Positions 37,556-53,920 of a DNA stretch of 64,000 nt are shown here, in pieces (positions within the stretch are counted from its first letter, which is position 1; every line of letters begins with the position of its first letter). The stretch is from Nymphaea colorata (taxonomy: Eukaryota; Streptophyta; Magnoliopsida; Nymphaeales; Nymphaeaceae), in NCBI RefSeq assembly GCF_008831285.2, contig NC_045145.1, positions 22,876,802 to 22,940,801 of the forward strand. Direction: 5' to 3'. Below the pieces are notes generated by a model that was given only the letters and a program-made list of their open reading frames with translations, made no database searches and was not told the origin of the DNA. The position numbers and the translations under genes were made by a program.

Positions 37556-38044
37556 GTTTATTATAGCAAGAGCTTTATTGGGCTTATGCTCAATAATTTG
37601 ATGAAGCCATGAACATGATAATGTGGAACTTGGTGTTGTTGCATATTCACAAGATGCAACATTGGCTTAACATAATTTGAATGTTGAAATCTAGTCAATA
37701 GTTGTATAACTAAGAATTTTACAGTTTATTGAACACCTGCTTAGTTTTATAAGAATCAAAAAAGAAAATTATGATTAGGAGTAAACAGGTAAGTTGGGCT
37801 AGAAAAGATACTTGCATGAGCTTAACAAAACTAAATAAGATAGGTGTGATTCGTGGTGGTGTTGCACATTCGCTAATCTAATTTCTTGGAAGTCTACTCA
37901 GGTGAGCCAAAGCCATCCAAAGAAAGGCTGAAGTTCTTTCTTCTTCTCTATGCCAATTAGGTCCAACGATACTTCGGGACTTAAGTGGACTCATGGTACA
38001 CCTATCAAATAGAGTGTTGCACTATCACCTTTTGCAGTTCAAAA

Positions 38045-38125
38045 GAGTAACGCTTATAGGAATCGAACTGACAACCGAACTCTCACCAGTATGCCAGCTG
38101 GACTACTGAAGCTATGCCCCTTAGG
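38045..38125 (-). mobile_element. tRNA-derived SINE-like piece
   Basis: On the minus strand, GGGGCATAGCTTCAGTAGTC (A-box-like, near 38100-38120) is followed about 40 bases on by CAGTTCGATTCC (38070-38059, B-box-like) and ATAAGCGTTA. The GGGCATAGC and GCGTTA ends match the plus-strand copy at 56465. Confidence 0.45.
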
Positions 38126-38129
38126 TCAT

Positions 38130-41490
<3,361 letters not shown>

Positions 41491-41491
41491 T

Positions 41492-44176
41492 TCAAGCAGA
41501 ACTCTCAAACAAAACCTGACCAAATGCCTGTTGTGATGATTCGTCTGACGTAATAGCAAGGCTTTCAAGCAGTCTTATGACCTCTTCTGTGTCATTAAGG
41601 TAGTAGGTGGCCTTGCTTGGCTTCCTGCCAACTGTACATGCAAAAATTTCAGCAGATGAGGGCGCAGAATTTGAGATACTCTCGAACATGTCCTCATCTG
41701 ACCGATCATCCCCAATGCACAATATAAAATCTGGCGGCTCTCCCTTAGTTGACATTGTTGATAGGACGCGTGCTGCAACCCAGCCTTTACCTACACCCTG
41801 AAAAATGGATCCATGAATGAAATTGTTTAAGTTGCAGCAAGAGCTACACACCCCATGGCTACCAACTTAAAACAGCTAGCCAGTGATGTAACAGACTCAT
41901 TAGAGCAATTGAATACAGATAATAGTTGCCTGTCTTGAAATAGACACAGGACTGCATACCTGTGGCTTGACCTCAACAATATGCTGGCCCCTTGTAACCA
42001 TCACTGGTTCATTTGCCAGGACACTCTCGAGGTGATCTAACAGTTCCTTGGCTTGACAGGAACCAAAATCTGGATCAGCATTTCCATGGTGCCAAACCAG
42101 TGCACTCTCCTTTACTTCAATCGAGGACCCATCTGTCGTTTCTGTATACACCTTCATAACAGGTTCAGCAATCTGCTTCCAATCAAAATCAACAGGAATA
42201 GAAGGAGATTCCCACTCTGAATCTCTGTGCCATCTGTTCAAATAAAACATAACAAAATCAGCAATACGAAGCTGTTTTAACACAAAGAAAGTAAAGTGAG
42301 TTAGTGACACCAAAATGAAAAAAGTTATGTACCTCATAAAGTAACCATGCTCCGCAGCAATTCCCAACAGGACACAGGAAGAGAACCATCTGCTCAAAGA
42401 AGCACGGCCCCTACCACTGACAATGAACACGGTGTTCTTAGGATCACTGCACAGACCATTAAGAACTGCTATTACTTCCGGGCTTGGAGTTGCACTGGCA
42501 GTCAGCTGAGGTGTCATGGTGCCATCGTAATCCAAGAATATGGCCCTTCTTTTTGTTCTCCTGTATCCATAGCTGACTGGTTCATCAGAGAGCTTCCTGA
42601 AACTAGGACTGAGAGCCATGATCCTAAAGCCTAACCCAAAACCAATACCCCAGCACCTCTTATTAAAGTGATCCCTGCATGCTCTCTCCAAATCTTGGTC
42701 AAAGCTACGTGCCCAGTAAGCCACATCATGTGAACTAACATACTTATAATGCTTCTCATGACGCATGTGTTTCTCAGTCGAGCAAGAAGTCAATGCTGAT
42801 TTTATGGCATCGGCTACTGCATCAATGTTCCATGGGTTAACCCGAATAGCTCCACTGAGGGATGGTGAGCATCCAATGAATTCAGACACAACAAGCATAC
42901 TTTCCTTTCTCGTTCCTGGGGCAACACACATGGCTTCATCCAATTGTTGGGTTCCCTGCCTACAAACTACATACTTGTAAGGGACCAGATTCATGCCATC
43001 TCTCACTGGGTTAACAATGCAGCACTCAGCCACGACATAAAAAGAGATCTTCTCATAAAGATGTATGGGCTTATCAATCAGAACCACAGGCTTATAACCT
43101 GGATAACCGAACCGTTGGTTGATCCTCTCTGCAGTTGCATATGTTTCTCTCTTAGCTTCATCAATGTCTTTCCCTGAAGTCCGGGCAGGATTGGCAATCT
43201 GAACCATAACTATTTGTCCTTGCAAATCACCATGTTGATCCAACAGTCGCTCCACTGCTAGTAACTTCAGACTGATACCTTTGAATATGTCCATGTCGTC
43301 AACACCAAGAATCAAAGTCCTTCCTTTGAATTGCTCCTGGATCTCTTTCACCCTGGCAGAGGTCTCAGGAAGATTCAGTAAAGATGCAAGCTGGCCCATA
43401 TGGACACCCACAGGAAGAATCTTAATGCTCACAGTTCTGCCATAATATTCAAGACCTATGTAGCCTCTCTTGGACTCATAATCCAGGCCCAGCATTCTAC
43501 TGCAACAGGAGAGGAAATGACGAGCGTAGTCAAATGTATGAAATCCAATTAGATCTGAATTCAGCAATCCCCTTAAAATCTCATCACGAACAGGAAGTGT
43601 CCTATAAATTTCTGAAGATGGGAATGGGCTGTGCAAGAAGAACCCCAGCTTGACATGATGGTACCGTTCCCTCAATATGGTGGGAAGGATCATAAGATGA
43701 TAGTCATGAATCCAAACATACGCATCATCTGGATTGACTTCAAGGATCTTGTTTGCAAATATCATATTAACAGACACGTAAGCCTGCCAGAGAGATCGAT
43801 CAAAGCGATTCCCATAATCTTCACACAGGGGAAGCATGTAATGAAACAAAGGCCACAGATGCTGTTTGCAGAAGCCATGATAAAACTTTGCTTGAAGGTC
43901 AGGAGGTAGAAATGTTGGTACACATTTGAACTCTTCTAGAAGTCTTTGAGCAATGTCCTCCTGCTCGCTTGGATCTATATCAGCCTTGAGACAACCAACA
44001 TAGAGAACCTCAACATCAGATGACAAGCCATCCTTCAGTTGAACAAGGATAGAATCCTGATCCATGCTGAAGTCCCATCTCCCACTTGATGTGTCCTGCT
44101 GTGCATGCAGAGGGAGCTGATTGGCTACAATAATCTTCCTCTTCGGACAGGCAGAAGGTTGAGCCTCCGTTGTCAT
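41492..44176 (-). CDS. TPS: Class II trehalose-6-phosphate synthase/phosphatase-like protein
   Basis: Three coding exons, 44176-42333, 42233-41960 and 41797-41492, give 807 residues. The GT-B synthase-like domain starts at KRKIIVANQLP (12-22) and includes VWIHDYHLMILP (about 154-165) and LHSPFPSSEIYRTLPVRDEI (about 181-200). In active synthases the UDP-glucose/phosphate site is RLDYIKG-like; here it is DDMDIFKG (293-300): the lysine is kept, the arginine is replaced. The C-terminal phosphatase domain has DYDGT (549-553), SGRGR and GDDRSDEDMF (735-744), so HAD motifs look complete. Arabidopsis class II TPS proteins (TPS5-11) mostly lack synthase activity and act as sugar-signalling regulators (SnRK1 links are reported). 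Intron 42332-42234 is open in frame but is non-conserved and splices to EHGYFMRWHRDSEWE. The N-terminus is short; the first in-frame ATG after the TTTTAG acceptor was chosen. SEQED-type wording is closest to TPS11 in memory, with low certainty. Confidence 0.93.
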
Positions 44177-45667
44177 ACCAAGCTGCTCAATGCCTAAAAG
44201 TGACACGTTAATTGTTTGCTAATACTGAAATATAGAAATATGGAATAAAAAATTGATGACTGATCAGAATTTCTCGTAGGCCAACACAAAATTGGGAGAC
44301 AAGGAAAAATTTTAACTGGAAAAAAAATGAAAGTAGCACTTAGAAATGGGAGTACATGAATGTCAGATTTAGAAATGGCAGGACATAACAAAAAGAAAAT
44401 TCTGCAAGCAAGATCGAAAGGTAACGAAAGGAAAGTGTCCCCTGGCAAATGTTCTTTTCCTTCAAATTTAGAAAAGAACATAACAGGCAAGTATGCAAGA
44501 TAACGAAAGGTAAGATCGAACAGTATAAGCCTATAAGGTTTGACGGTTAGAAATTGTCATAATGGGAATCTTTCATGAATACAACAAGTAGCATTGAAAC
44601 TCTACATTCGTTGTTATCACAGGAAGTGTCCCCTGTTTCCACAAGAAATGCATGAAATGGGCCTGACTCCACAGGTGACTCACACCATACTGTTTGCTTG
44701 ATATCGACATTCTTTTTCATCAAAAGTTAGAAATACCTGCAGACCATCCACACAGGAACTGAAACAGCCTCCAAAAATCCACTGATTGGAGCAAGAGAGA
44801 CAACTTGGCAAACAAATCAAAGAACCTCAAGAAACAAAGGCCGGTGATGATCTTGAATACCAAGAATCCATTTTAAGACATAAAAAATGCAAACAACTCT
44901 TAACAAAGAAACCTTAAAAATGTTATAGCCTCTCGTAAACAATTCGCATATATATTACAATAATTGGAAAAATTCACGGATAAAACAAGGGAGTGAACTC
45001 GGCAAAACAGATTAGAGAAGGCCCAGAAGAAAAATTCTGTGCTGACCATGAACTCCAACTATCCTTCCGTCGCAAGCAAATCCATTTCACGTCATTAAAT
45101 AAAATCAACTCCCAACAAAGCGACAATAACTCCAAAAATAACCCAATAATTCACGTAATCTCCAAAATAACCACATTCATTTAACATCCAACATAAGAAG
45201 AAAAATCAATATCTGTGAAAACAACCTGCCACAGCGGAATTTTAGCACGAAGAGTAAAAGACTCGACAAACATAGCAGTCTTTCCAAACCTAATCTTCAT
45301 TTTCATCAATCAACCACGACGCAAATCCGGAACATCACTATCAATACGCAAAAAATTCAGAGACAAAACCGAAAACAAATCCCACAGGTACATCACATCC
45401 TATCGCCAATACCACGGGGTTCACAACCACCAATACCATCATCAACCGTCACCAGCGCCAATGTCGCAAGACACCAGAAGACCATTGAATTCTCAGGAAA
45501 CACCAGAAACCGAATACGAAGCCCAGGAGCAGCAATCAAGAAAGACCTCGAAAACCAAATTCTCCGCGGAAGGAAAACAAACCAAAAACGACGCCAGAAA
45601 CAAAGGGAGAAAAGCACGACGAAGTTCAAAGAAGAAACAAAGAAAACGCAGAAAAGAAAGAACTCAC

Positions 45668-45930
45668 CAACGAAAGAATCTCCACAAAGAAAAAAAACAA
45701 GAAAAGAGCCGTCGACTCAGCCCCTTAAACGGTCGGCACAGCCCCACAGAATTCCCGCCGGTGATTCAGCCCAGCAGATAATGAAGCACCTGGTTCCGGC
45801 CTGACTGTAGCTTATTGTGCTCGTAGTAGAAACCAGCCAAGAGATGCTGTGACAGAGAGGAGACGGGAGGGCGGAGATGTTCGCCGGAAAATCAGAGCGA
45901 GAGAGAGAGAGAGAGAGAGACGGCGCACTT
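45668..45930 (-). promoter_or_regulatory. Probable non-coding first exon (5' UTR) of the TPS gene
   Basis: On the minus strand a CT-rich leader ends in TCGTTG, then GTGAGTT, a strong donor at 45667. The next acceptor (CTTTTAG, 44195-44194) opens the exon with the TPS start codon, leaving a 1474-bp leader intron. No ATG occurs on the minus strand in this exon, so it adds no upstream reading frame. Leader introns are common in class II TPS genes. The transcription start is a guess from the CT tract near 45900-45920. Confidence 0.5.
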
Positions 45931-45999
45931 AAGAAATGACGACGTGAAAAAACTCAGCTGGATTTTATCAAGCGATGGTCATCGAAATACGTACTTTCG

Positions 46000-48980
46000 C
46001 TCTTTCCATCTATTTCTCCCTCTTTTCTTTCTCGCTCTTGCTTAACCATGATTAAAAGATTTTCCTAACCCCAGGTTAAAGGTGCCGTTGAACGACCCTT
46101 TTTTACCCCCTCTTTCTTGGAAAATCCTTCACCCTCTAACTAACCTCTCCTGTTCTTCTAATTACCAGGATGCCACTACCCGCAGCTGCTCCCTCGGTCG
46201 CCATCTTTCTCCTCGAGTAAACTAAACCCCTACCCACAAACATGATCAAGCGACTCGGTTCGGTTTTGAGATTCCGACTCGGTCATCTCCCCTAATCTCA
46301 ACATGATTCTTAAGATGCATTTATGCTTTCAGTCGTTTGATTTCCTTGCTTGGAAATGGCCTATGCTTGGATCACGTCTGGAATTCTCACCTTGAGAATT
46401 CGAGCTGAGAATTTGGACTCCGCATAACGCTTGCCGCAAGCTACAAACGACATAGAAGGAAAGAAACAAAACAATTACTCAAAAAGACGTAGGCATTTAG
46501 GCGGGAACATCGGCGCGCGTTACTAATTACATAAATGATACAAATGTTGAAAACAGAATTCATTTCTCCGCATCTAAGCGGTCCTTATCCGTTTGACTAA
46601 CGAGAGGAAAAAACAACAGTCCACATCAGGCAAGGAAAACGATCCGAGTCTTTGAGGTAGAAACCGAGTCGCCGGAAGGGTGGGTGGCAGTCATGTAAAT
46701 AAGGGGCGGAAGGAGGTTGCTTTGGTAAGGGGATAAGCGTTTTGACAGCTGGTAACAGGGGGCAGGGCATTCCTCTAACCCGCGCAGCCGGCCAACTGCA
46801 TAACGCTACCACCCCACGCGAATCGCCAGCTATTTTTCTCTCTCTTATTTTCCTTGAAAGCAAGATTACCGAAATGCCCCTGATAAGGTGGCAAGCGTTT
46901 CTCCTTTCTCTCTCTCTATCTTTCTCTCTCTTTGGACTTGGATTTATCTTGTTATAATCAGGAATCTGATCCAAATCCATTAATGTTTTTGGATTCAAGA
47001 TCCAGATCCAAGAACTGTTACAGCAAACTTCAAAGCTGGCTTTAGTCAAAACATTAATGTCTCTCTCTCTCTCATTGTCTCCCCAGATAAAAAATACGAA
47101 CAAAGACAGTGACCCGATTCGGTTCCTTAGGATTGGATCTGGATTTTTTTCCTTCGACCCGATAACAAACCATGAGTTTGCGTTCAGCAGAGGAGATCCA
47201 CTTTGGTTGTGTCCTATTGGTCCTCAGCTTGTTGATTCAACCGGGTCACCGAGTGGTCAAATTTGGAGTTCGATCCATTTTGCGGTCGGTCCAAGATACA
47301 CGGAATAAAGATGACTTGGTCAGACCTTGTTTAAGATAGTGTTTATTTTACCATTCCTCTCTTGATTTGTCTTTTGAAACGCTATATTCCGCATAGTAAT
47401 CAATAAATTTAGTTCTGTCCACATAATTTGCTTCATATAACGCAATTTTTTTTAAACTTTTAAAGCATTGGACTTCAATGGCTACAAAAAATTTTTAAAT
47501 TTTATTCCAGTGGGATTATACAAATCGTGTTCTTGTTTATACATGTGATAGTTTTTATTTATTTTTTCTGTAAATCTTTTACAAGTTCGATTGAAGAAGG
47601 GAACTAAAAAAAATGAGAGGACATCATATTATAGATGATGCATGCAAGCAGGACATCCGCATGTGACCGATTTCTCCTCCCTCTTCCATTTCAACAATTG
47701 CCAGCAGTTTTTGTTTTCCGTGAAGCCCAACATGGCGGGCGGAGAGGGAAGAAGGTCCACCGTGAACGGAGCCCACTCCTTCTCCTGAGAAAGCACATCA
47801 ACTGATCTGTCAAATCACCGACGATTCGTTTCAGTTCAGCCGTTCCGGCGTCATCGCGGTCCCGTTCGAGGGGCCAACTGCGGCACATGATTGGGAGGCA
47901 ACGCCGTTCGCCTGAATTGATGCGTGTCACCCTCAATCGATCGATCGGCAATAATCAGTGGCGACCATCTCGAGTAAGCAAGCATATATGAGTTGTTTGT
48001 TTCTCTTCCGCCCTCGTTGAGAGATAGGGAAAGGAATCATTTCACTTTCCGGCGGCGTTTTCCGGCGGAAAGTAAATTTTACGACCTCAAACTGTCGGTA
48101 ACCTAAATGGTTGGATTTTTTTAGTTGTTTCGAATTTAATTGGAGTTTGGTTCCTTGAATTTATATGATTCAACGGTATTTAGTGAGTGTTTTATGAAGA
48201 TGTTCTAAAGATTAAATTTATGAATAGAATGAGTTGATGCATTCTGCATTCAACAACAAGGGATTCAAACCGAACACATGAAGATTATGAACGTCTAGTA
48301 TCGTTTACTCCGGTCCATCTATATCCAACTAGAAACTTGCCGTATTGGAATCACATTTTCCGGTCAAATCAAACTTGCATTCGAATCGAATCAAATCCTT
48401 TTCTTCTCTTTCATTAGAAAAGCTTGCCGCATCTTTGTCCAGGAGATAAATTTAGATCCGAGCCCTTTCCTCCGATATTATTCCCTTTTATTTTTTTTTC
48501 TCCAAAATTCCGTTTCCTAGAGTTTCGATCGAATCCAAACACATCTGATGGAACGATCTGGACCAGATCCCGCTATCTTCGAATCTCGTATCTCCAACCA
48601 AGATCCGAAGTCCACTCCACCAGGGTCCGGATCCATATCCATTCGCCTCCTCCCCCAGGTCGACGTCCAGCTCTTTCCAGGCAATTTCCGCGCATGAAAG
48701 GTGAGTCAGATCCAGAGCTGCAGCGGGTCCCATCCAACGGGTCCGAAAACGACCCCTTGTCGAACCGGGTCCAGAAACCCAGGGTTCACCGGTGGACCCG
48801 GGGCCGTACTCCAAGGGGCACTCCCGTCATTCCGTCCAAGACCAAACACCCTCCTTCTCGTCTTTGACGAAGTTCCCAGACCCACTTCCGTAATTTCCTC
48901 CAACATTTATCCATAACAGCAGTTTCGCAATCATTTATTATTATTTTTTTTATATATTTTTAATTTCCTCGGTCTAATCT
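46000..48980. other. Upstream flank of TPS and gene-poor DNA
   Basis: 46.0-46.6 kb is the likely TPS promoter. Open stretches near 46.6-47.1, 47.7-47.95 and the GC-richer 48.42-48.87 (147 residues, charged and Pro/Ser/Arg-rich) show no recognisable family. The last could be a leader or a small unknown protein, but codon structure is not persuasive. Confidence 0.35.
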
Positions 48981-49066
48981 GCCACGTAGGACAGGGCGGA
49001 CACGTCAGTGGGAGCGTCGTCATCTTCCACGTGTCGAACCACGAGTGGCTGGGTTGGAGCCACGTG
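48981..49066. promoter_or_regulatory. Cluster of ACGT-core (G-box/ABRE-like) motifs
   Basis: Two perfect CACGTG G-boxes (49028-49033 and 49061-49066) lie 33 bp apart, with further ACGT cores in GCCACGTAGG (48981) and ACACGTCAG (49000). Such clusters are typical of abscisic-acid or light-responsive plant promoters, bound by bZIP or bHLH factors. I found no gene immediately beside it, so the target is unknown. Confidence 0.4.
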
Positions 49067-49962
49067 CTTGAATATGGAAACCGAAAGTGGGGCCCCGTTC
49101 TATCCCGGGCGTCATTTATTGGGGACGGGCGGTGAAAGGGGGAAGGTAGCCATCATTTATCCGTCTGTCGCGATCCGACGGTCGACAGCTGCAAGTCTCG
49201 TGAAGAACGATTTTGAGCCGTTCATCTCGTCGGAGCCATAAAAAGAAAGCATGGGTCCCCCCCCACCCCCCCAACATACGAATGTTCCTAAACGTGTTCC
49301 TTCGTTTCCGCGTCACCGACCCTCATTTATGCCGCTAATAACGTCCCTCTTTTTCCACGTTATTCTCCCTCTTCATTGTGGATAAGCTCGTTCCTAAAAA
49401 CGAGCCCCCCACTTTTATCATCGAATTTAAAGGTTTTATACCACCTTTAAAATAAAAATAATAACAACTGAGTGGCCGACGGTTGGGAATTTGTATCCGG
49501 ATTCGAGGAGGTTGAATCCTGCGGTTCTTTTTTTTTTTCTATTTTTTAATTCATTTTCCATATTTTATACATGAAGTCACGTTATTATTAGTTTAAAGTA
49601 TTTTGAAAGGTTTAAATAAAAGTGGGTCGAGTCGCGTTGAGCCAAGAGGTCAAAGGCTAGCGTGACCCACGAGGGTGGTAGCGCCTTTGGTCAATGGACT
49701 TGACCCAGCGTAGGTGGTGGGAGCGAGTCAAGGGCTGTTTAGACTGTTGGTGCCGGTCCAGCGCAGACAAGAATTAGGTTGGCTTGGCATTGGAAAATTA
49801 TAAGGCAATGTCATAGGATCCCAATTCTTCCTTTTTTTTTTTTTCCAACTCCTGGATTTGCTAGGTTGGAAGTGGGTCTAGTTGATGGGTAGACTTTCCT
49901 CCGCTGATTGTAAATCTCATAATGCTTAGTTGGAACCTGATGTGCTACTTGTCGATCAAGCA

Positions 49963-50095
<133 letters not shown>

Positions 50096-50368
50096 ACCTA
50101 GCTAGTTATATGAAACTCCCTAAACATTTGGAACCTCCAAATAGATCAGACCGAATTTCAGTAAATGTGTCAAAAAAAGAATGAAACTCTACAAAAATGG
50201 CCTAAGCAGCCCAGCATAGCTTTCGGGTTGGTGGGCTACTCGATTCTCCTAGGTGTTATTCATCTAGATTGCAAACGGTGGTAGTATGACATTCTAAGTC
50301 TAATTGATGGGTGCATCATGGATCCGCCCAAGTTCGGAGGCAACCCTAGACTCGAGAAGCGGGGGGAG

Positions 50369-50868
50369 TAGGGGTGAACAACGAGCCGAGCTCGACTAGT
50401 TAAAGCTCCGCTCATGAATGAGTTCGAGCCAAGTCATTTGCTTAACGAGTCGAACTCGAGTTCATGAGTCGATTCGTTCAAATAATCGAGTTGAGTTCAA
50501 GCTCAACACATAGTTGCCGAGTCGAACTCTAGCCTTAATCGAGTTTGTCGAACCTTAATCAAGTCGATATATTCAAACAGGTTTACGAGTTTGTCGAGCC
50601 TTAATCGAGTGGAGCTCGAGCTCAACACGTAACGATGAATATCAATTCTATTCAAAAGAGTTTGTCGAGCCTTAATCGAGTCCAGCTCGAGCTGAACACG
50701 TAACAATGAATGTCAATTCTATTCAAACGAGTTTGTCGATCCTTAATCGAGCATAGCTCAAGCTCAACACGTAACTGCAGACTCGAGCTGTTGTGGAGCT
50801 CGAGGTTTCATTAATCGAGCCGAGCTTGAGCTGACTGAACTCGGGCTCTTGGTTCGTGTTCACCTCTA
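50369..50868. mobile_element. Non-autonomous hAT-like element with TCGAG-rich internal repeats, copy 2
   Basis: Begins TAGGGGTGAACAACGAGC and ends GTGTTCACCTCTA. It contains tandem units of about 71 bp (GAGTTTGTCGAGCCTTAATC, GAGCTCAACACGTAAC, GAATATCAATTCTATTCAA), the reverse-complement orientation of copy 1. The flanks (GGGGGGAG and ACGGGGAA) are at best a decayed duplication. No protein is encoded. Confidence 0.65.
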
Positions 50869-51709
50869 ACGGGGAAGAAGGGCGAAGGCCTTTGACCCTA
50901 CTTTGGGTGGCTTCCTCTCATAAAAAAAAAACTCTAAATAAAAACACCTATCCAACTAGAAGGAATGACAACTCTAAGGCCCAAAACCAAAAATATTTAG
51001 CGCACCACTTGATATGGAGAAACAGCCAAATCGCTAGGTCAAGATCCATTGCTTTATGCAATGGAAAAATGCTCAGGCTGCCTAATTGACAGCACAAGTC
51101 TGAGTCAAAAGAAACTTCTTGCAAAAGATGAGAGTGCTACTTCAATAGATCCATTTCTTACTCAAGCCAAACGAAAATTGGCATCATACAACAATAAAGG
51201 AAAGGACACCATATTGGTGATCCAATAAGATAATTATATAGTATTGTTGTATTATCATAATCAAGGGATCTTAGCTCCTAATTCCGCGCCATATTACGTG
51301 TCAACTATTAATCAAGCAAAAAGAAAGGGACAAGTTGATTGTCTGAATCATAGTGACGACTTCCATTTCTATAACCTTCAATCTTGCCAAGTTTGATACA
51401 AATTCTATCTCTAAAGTAGACCAGTTGTTGTTAACTAATAGGAAAGCCATTTAAGATTGTCATAATCAATATGAATACTATATTATCGTTTCATGTAATA
51501 AGGAAATATTAAGCTTGTAGTGTTCCTTTTGGACAAGATTAGTAGTACATAATTATTTTCTATCTTTTGGTTCTCTACGGCAGTTTGGCAACCTAATTTC
51601 CCTCTCTATTAATTGGCACATTATCCTAAATAAAGTTGCGCATGGTGGACCCAGTCTCTGGGTCAGGGCCAACCCCTAGCTCAGAGTATGTGATCTGAAC
51701 TAGGATAGT

Positions 51710-52215
51710 GACCTAAAATTCTTGACTAAATGTCAATAGATCGGATTTGAATGGGACGTATCGTTCGCTATAGCTGAAATATTGGATGTTCACATATTTG
51801 GATTTGATTTTGGATGCGAATACAAACGAAGAAAAATTTATTTTATATCTGGGCTTGAATTTTATCTTTGAAATCCAAATATGATCCAAAATCTGACTTA
51901 TAAAATCACAATGGAATTTTGAATCCAATTTCTAATTACGCAACCAAATCCCAACTGCATTGTTGCGTATTAAAAACCAACTTCCAAAATTATGGATATT
52001 TCATATATGACGTTTATTCAAAATCAAATCCGAATTTGAATATGAATACAATCGAGTTTTTATGTAAAACTGAATCGGATTCGATATTACTTCTTAAATC
52101 TGAATCCAATCAGATTTTTTGATCATCAGATGTTAAAATTTTTTTCTATATCTAACATTTTTCAAAGCAGTATGGTCAAATACCCGAATTGAATTTGATC
52201 AATTGACATCTCTAT
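51710..52215. repeat. Dispersed repeat rich in CGGATTTGAAT-type motifs, copy 1
   Basis: Recurring GGATTTGA, GAATCCAA and AAATCCGAATTTG strings end in TTGATCAATTGACATCTCTA, closely like the end of the repeat at 59.26-59.69 kb (GGATCAGTTGACATCCCTA). This is a dispersed family of unknown class with no coding capacity. Confidence 0.5.
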
Positions 52216-53392
52216 TAACTAAAACAGTTAAAGGACAAGTATGTGATTAATTTAAAGAAGAAACAATATATACCTTTGGGTGTTTGAGATAATGAAAAAA
52301 CTAACTCATAACATAACTGGGTCGGGTTGGTCCGAGTCGCGCAAATTATGTGGTTGTAATAGTAACCTGGTTTTGGGTTAGCCCCCATATATAAGATTGT
52401 CCCAAACTCGAGCCAAGCCTGGTTGGCCGCTATCAACACCAAACCCGGCCCAGAAAGGCCGAGCCCGGCTCGAGCCAGGCATGTGTGCAGCTAGCCTTAG
52501 CCCTAAACCCAAACAAAAAAGGTCCAAACTTAAACAAGAAGTTGTGTTATGGGGACCAGTAAAGCCATAATTTGCCCTTGTTTCATATGGAGCTATACAT
52601 GATATTATATTCAAAAAGCAATAAAATAAGGCATCGTACCTTTTATATATGCCCTTTTGAGATAAAGGCATGCCGGTTTTATGCTAAAGCAAGATTAATA
52701 TTAATATATACTATGAACATTGACAGAAGATATGAAAACATTCGCCGCATATCCAGATATTTTAGGATATCCTTGCTTGTCTTCTTTCGAACTAGTCCAC
52801 AAATGGTCCCAGTTATCTTGATTAACGAAACATATTCCCAATTCAACGGCTAGAACTGGGTCCAAGCTTATCCAACATAATCTAGTGGCAGCCCCACTAG
52901 ATCATGATGTCTCAAGCTAGCTTAAAAATTGGGAAGATTCATTTTAAGTAGAGCCCTTTTTCTTTTTATTGCATGAAAACTATTATTACATAATACATAC
53001 CTCACATAAAGACATGAATCGCCTATTTTCAAATTAAAGAGAGAGGTGAGTATTTGACATAATTTTATTGCAGTATTGTCAGCCAAGTTTGGTGACCAAC
53101 CACTACAGATTGAGTCCTTCATGTTTGACCCTACTTGTTTATAATAGACCCTAATTTAGGTAGGCTCAAGATCATTTCTAGGCTTCTAACCTAGTTTTCC
53201 GACAAGCGAGAGGAGTGTCTACACTACCCAAGTAAGAGACAAAACACCTCCAGGGTCTAGGGCTATGTGTCGGTGCATGGCGTGTGACACCCAATGTACA
53301 TCTGCTAATATATTGATCGATCTCGCCCCTTCTACTCAAAGGGTTGGTGCCCATGACCTGCCACCGGCTTCAGTGCACCAAACCCCCTTGGG

Positions 53393-53920
53393 TAGGGGTG
53401 AACAACGACTCACTAAAGCTCGGCTCGTGAATGAGTTCGAGTCGAGTCATTTGCTTAACGAGTCGAGCTCGAGTTCATGAGTCGACTCGTTCAAATAATC
53501 GAGTTGAGTATGAGCTCAACACGTAACTGTCAAGTCAAGCTCGAGCATTAATTGAGTTTGTTGAGCCTTCATCAAGTCGATATATTCAAACGAGTTTACG
53601 AGTTTGTCGAGCCTTAATCGAGTCGAGCTCGAGCTCAACATGTAACAATGAATATCAATTCTATTCAAACGTGTTCGTTGAGCCTTAATCGAGTCGAGCT
53701 CAAGCTCAACACGTAGCAATGAATATCAATCATATTTAAACGAGTTTGTCGAGCGTTAACAGAGTCGAGCTCGAGCTCAACACGTAACTGCCGAGTGGAG
53801 CTCAAGCTAGAGCAGCTTCCATCCAGCTATTCTCAAGCTGAGTCGAGCTCAAGGTTTCATTAGTCGAGCTGAGCTCGAGCTAACTGAACTTGGCCTCGAC
53901 TCAGCTCGTTTTCACCCCTA
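53393..53920. mobile_element. Non-autonomous hAT-like element with TCGAG-rich internal repeats, copy 3
   Basis: Begins TAGGGGTGAACAACGACTC and ends TTTTCACCCCTA. The flanks CCCTTGGG and CCCTCAGG match at 6 of 8 bases, a plausible aged 8-bp duplication. The interior matches copy 2 closely through CGAGTCGAGCTCGAGTTCAT and the 71-bp units, in the same orientation. Confidence 0.7.

Noticed and set aside
42234-42332. In-frame hydrophobic insert in the TPS protein
   Set aside because: It is an intron that happens to stay open: GT..AG borders, T-rich, and its removal joins EHGYFMR to WHRDSEW as in the family.
44177-44206. Longer TPS start at 44206
   Set aside because: The codon there is GTG and it lies upstream of the acceptor CTTTTAG; the first ATG after the acceptor is 44176.
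45215-45781. 188-residue plus-strand frame, Lys/Arg-rich
   Set aside because: It is antisense to the TPS leader exon and intron and reflects A-rich composition with no family features.
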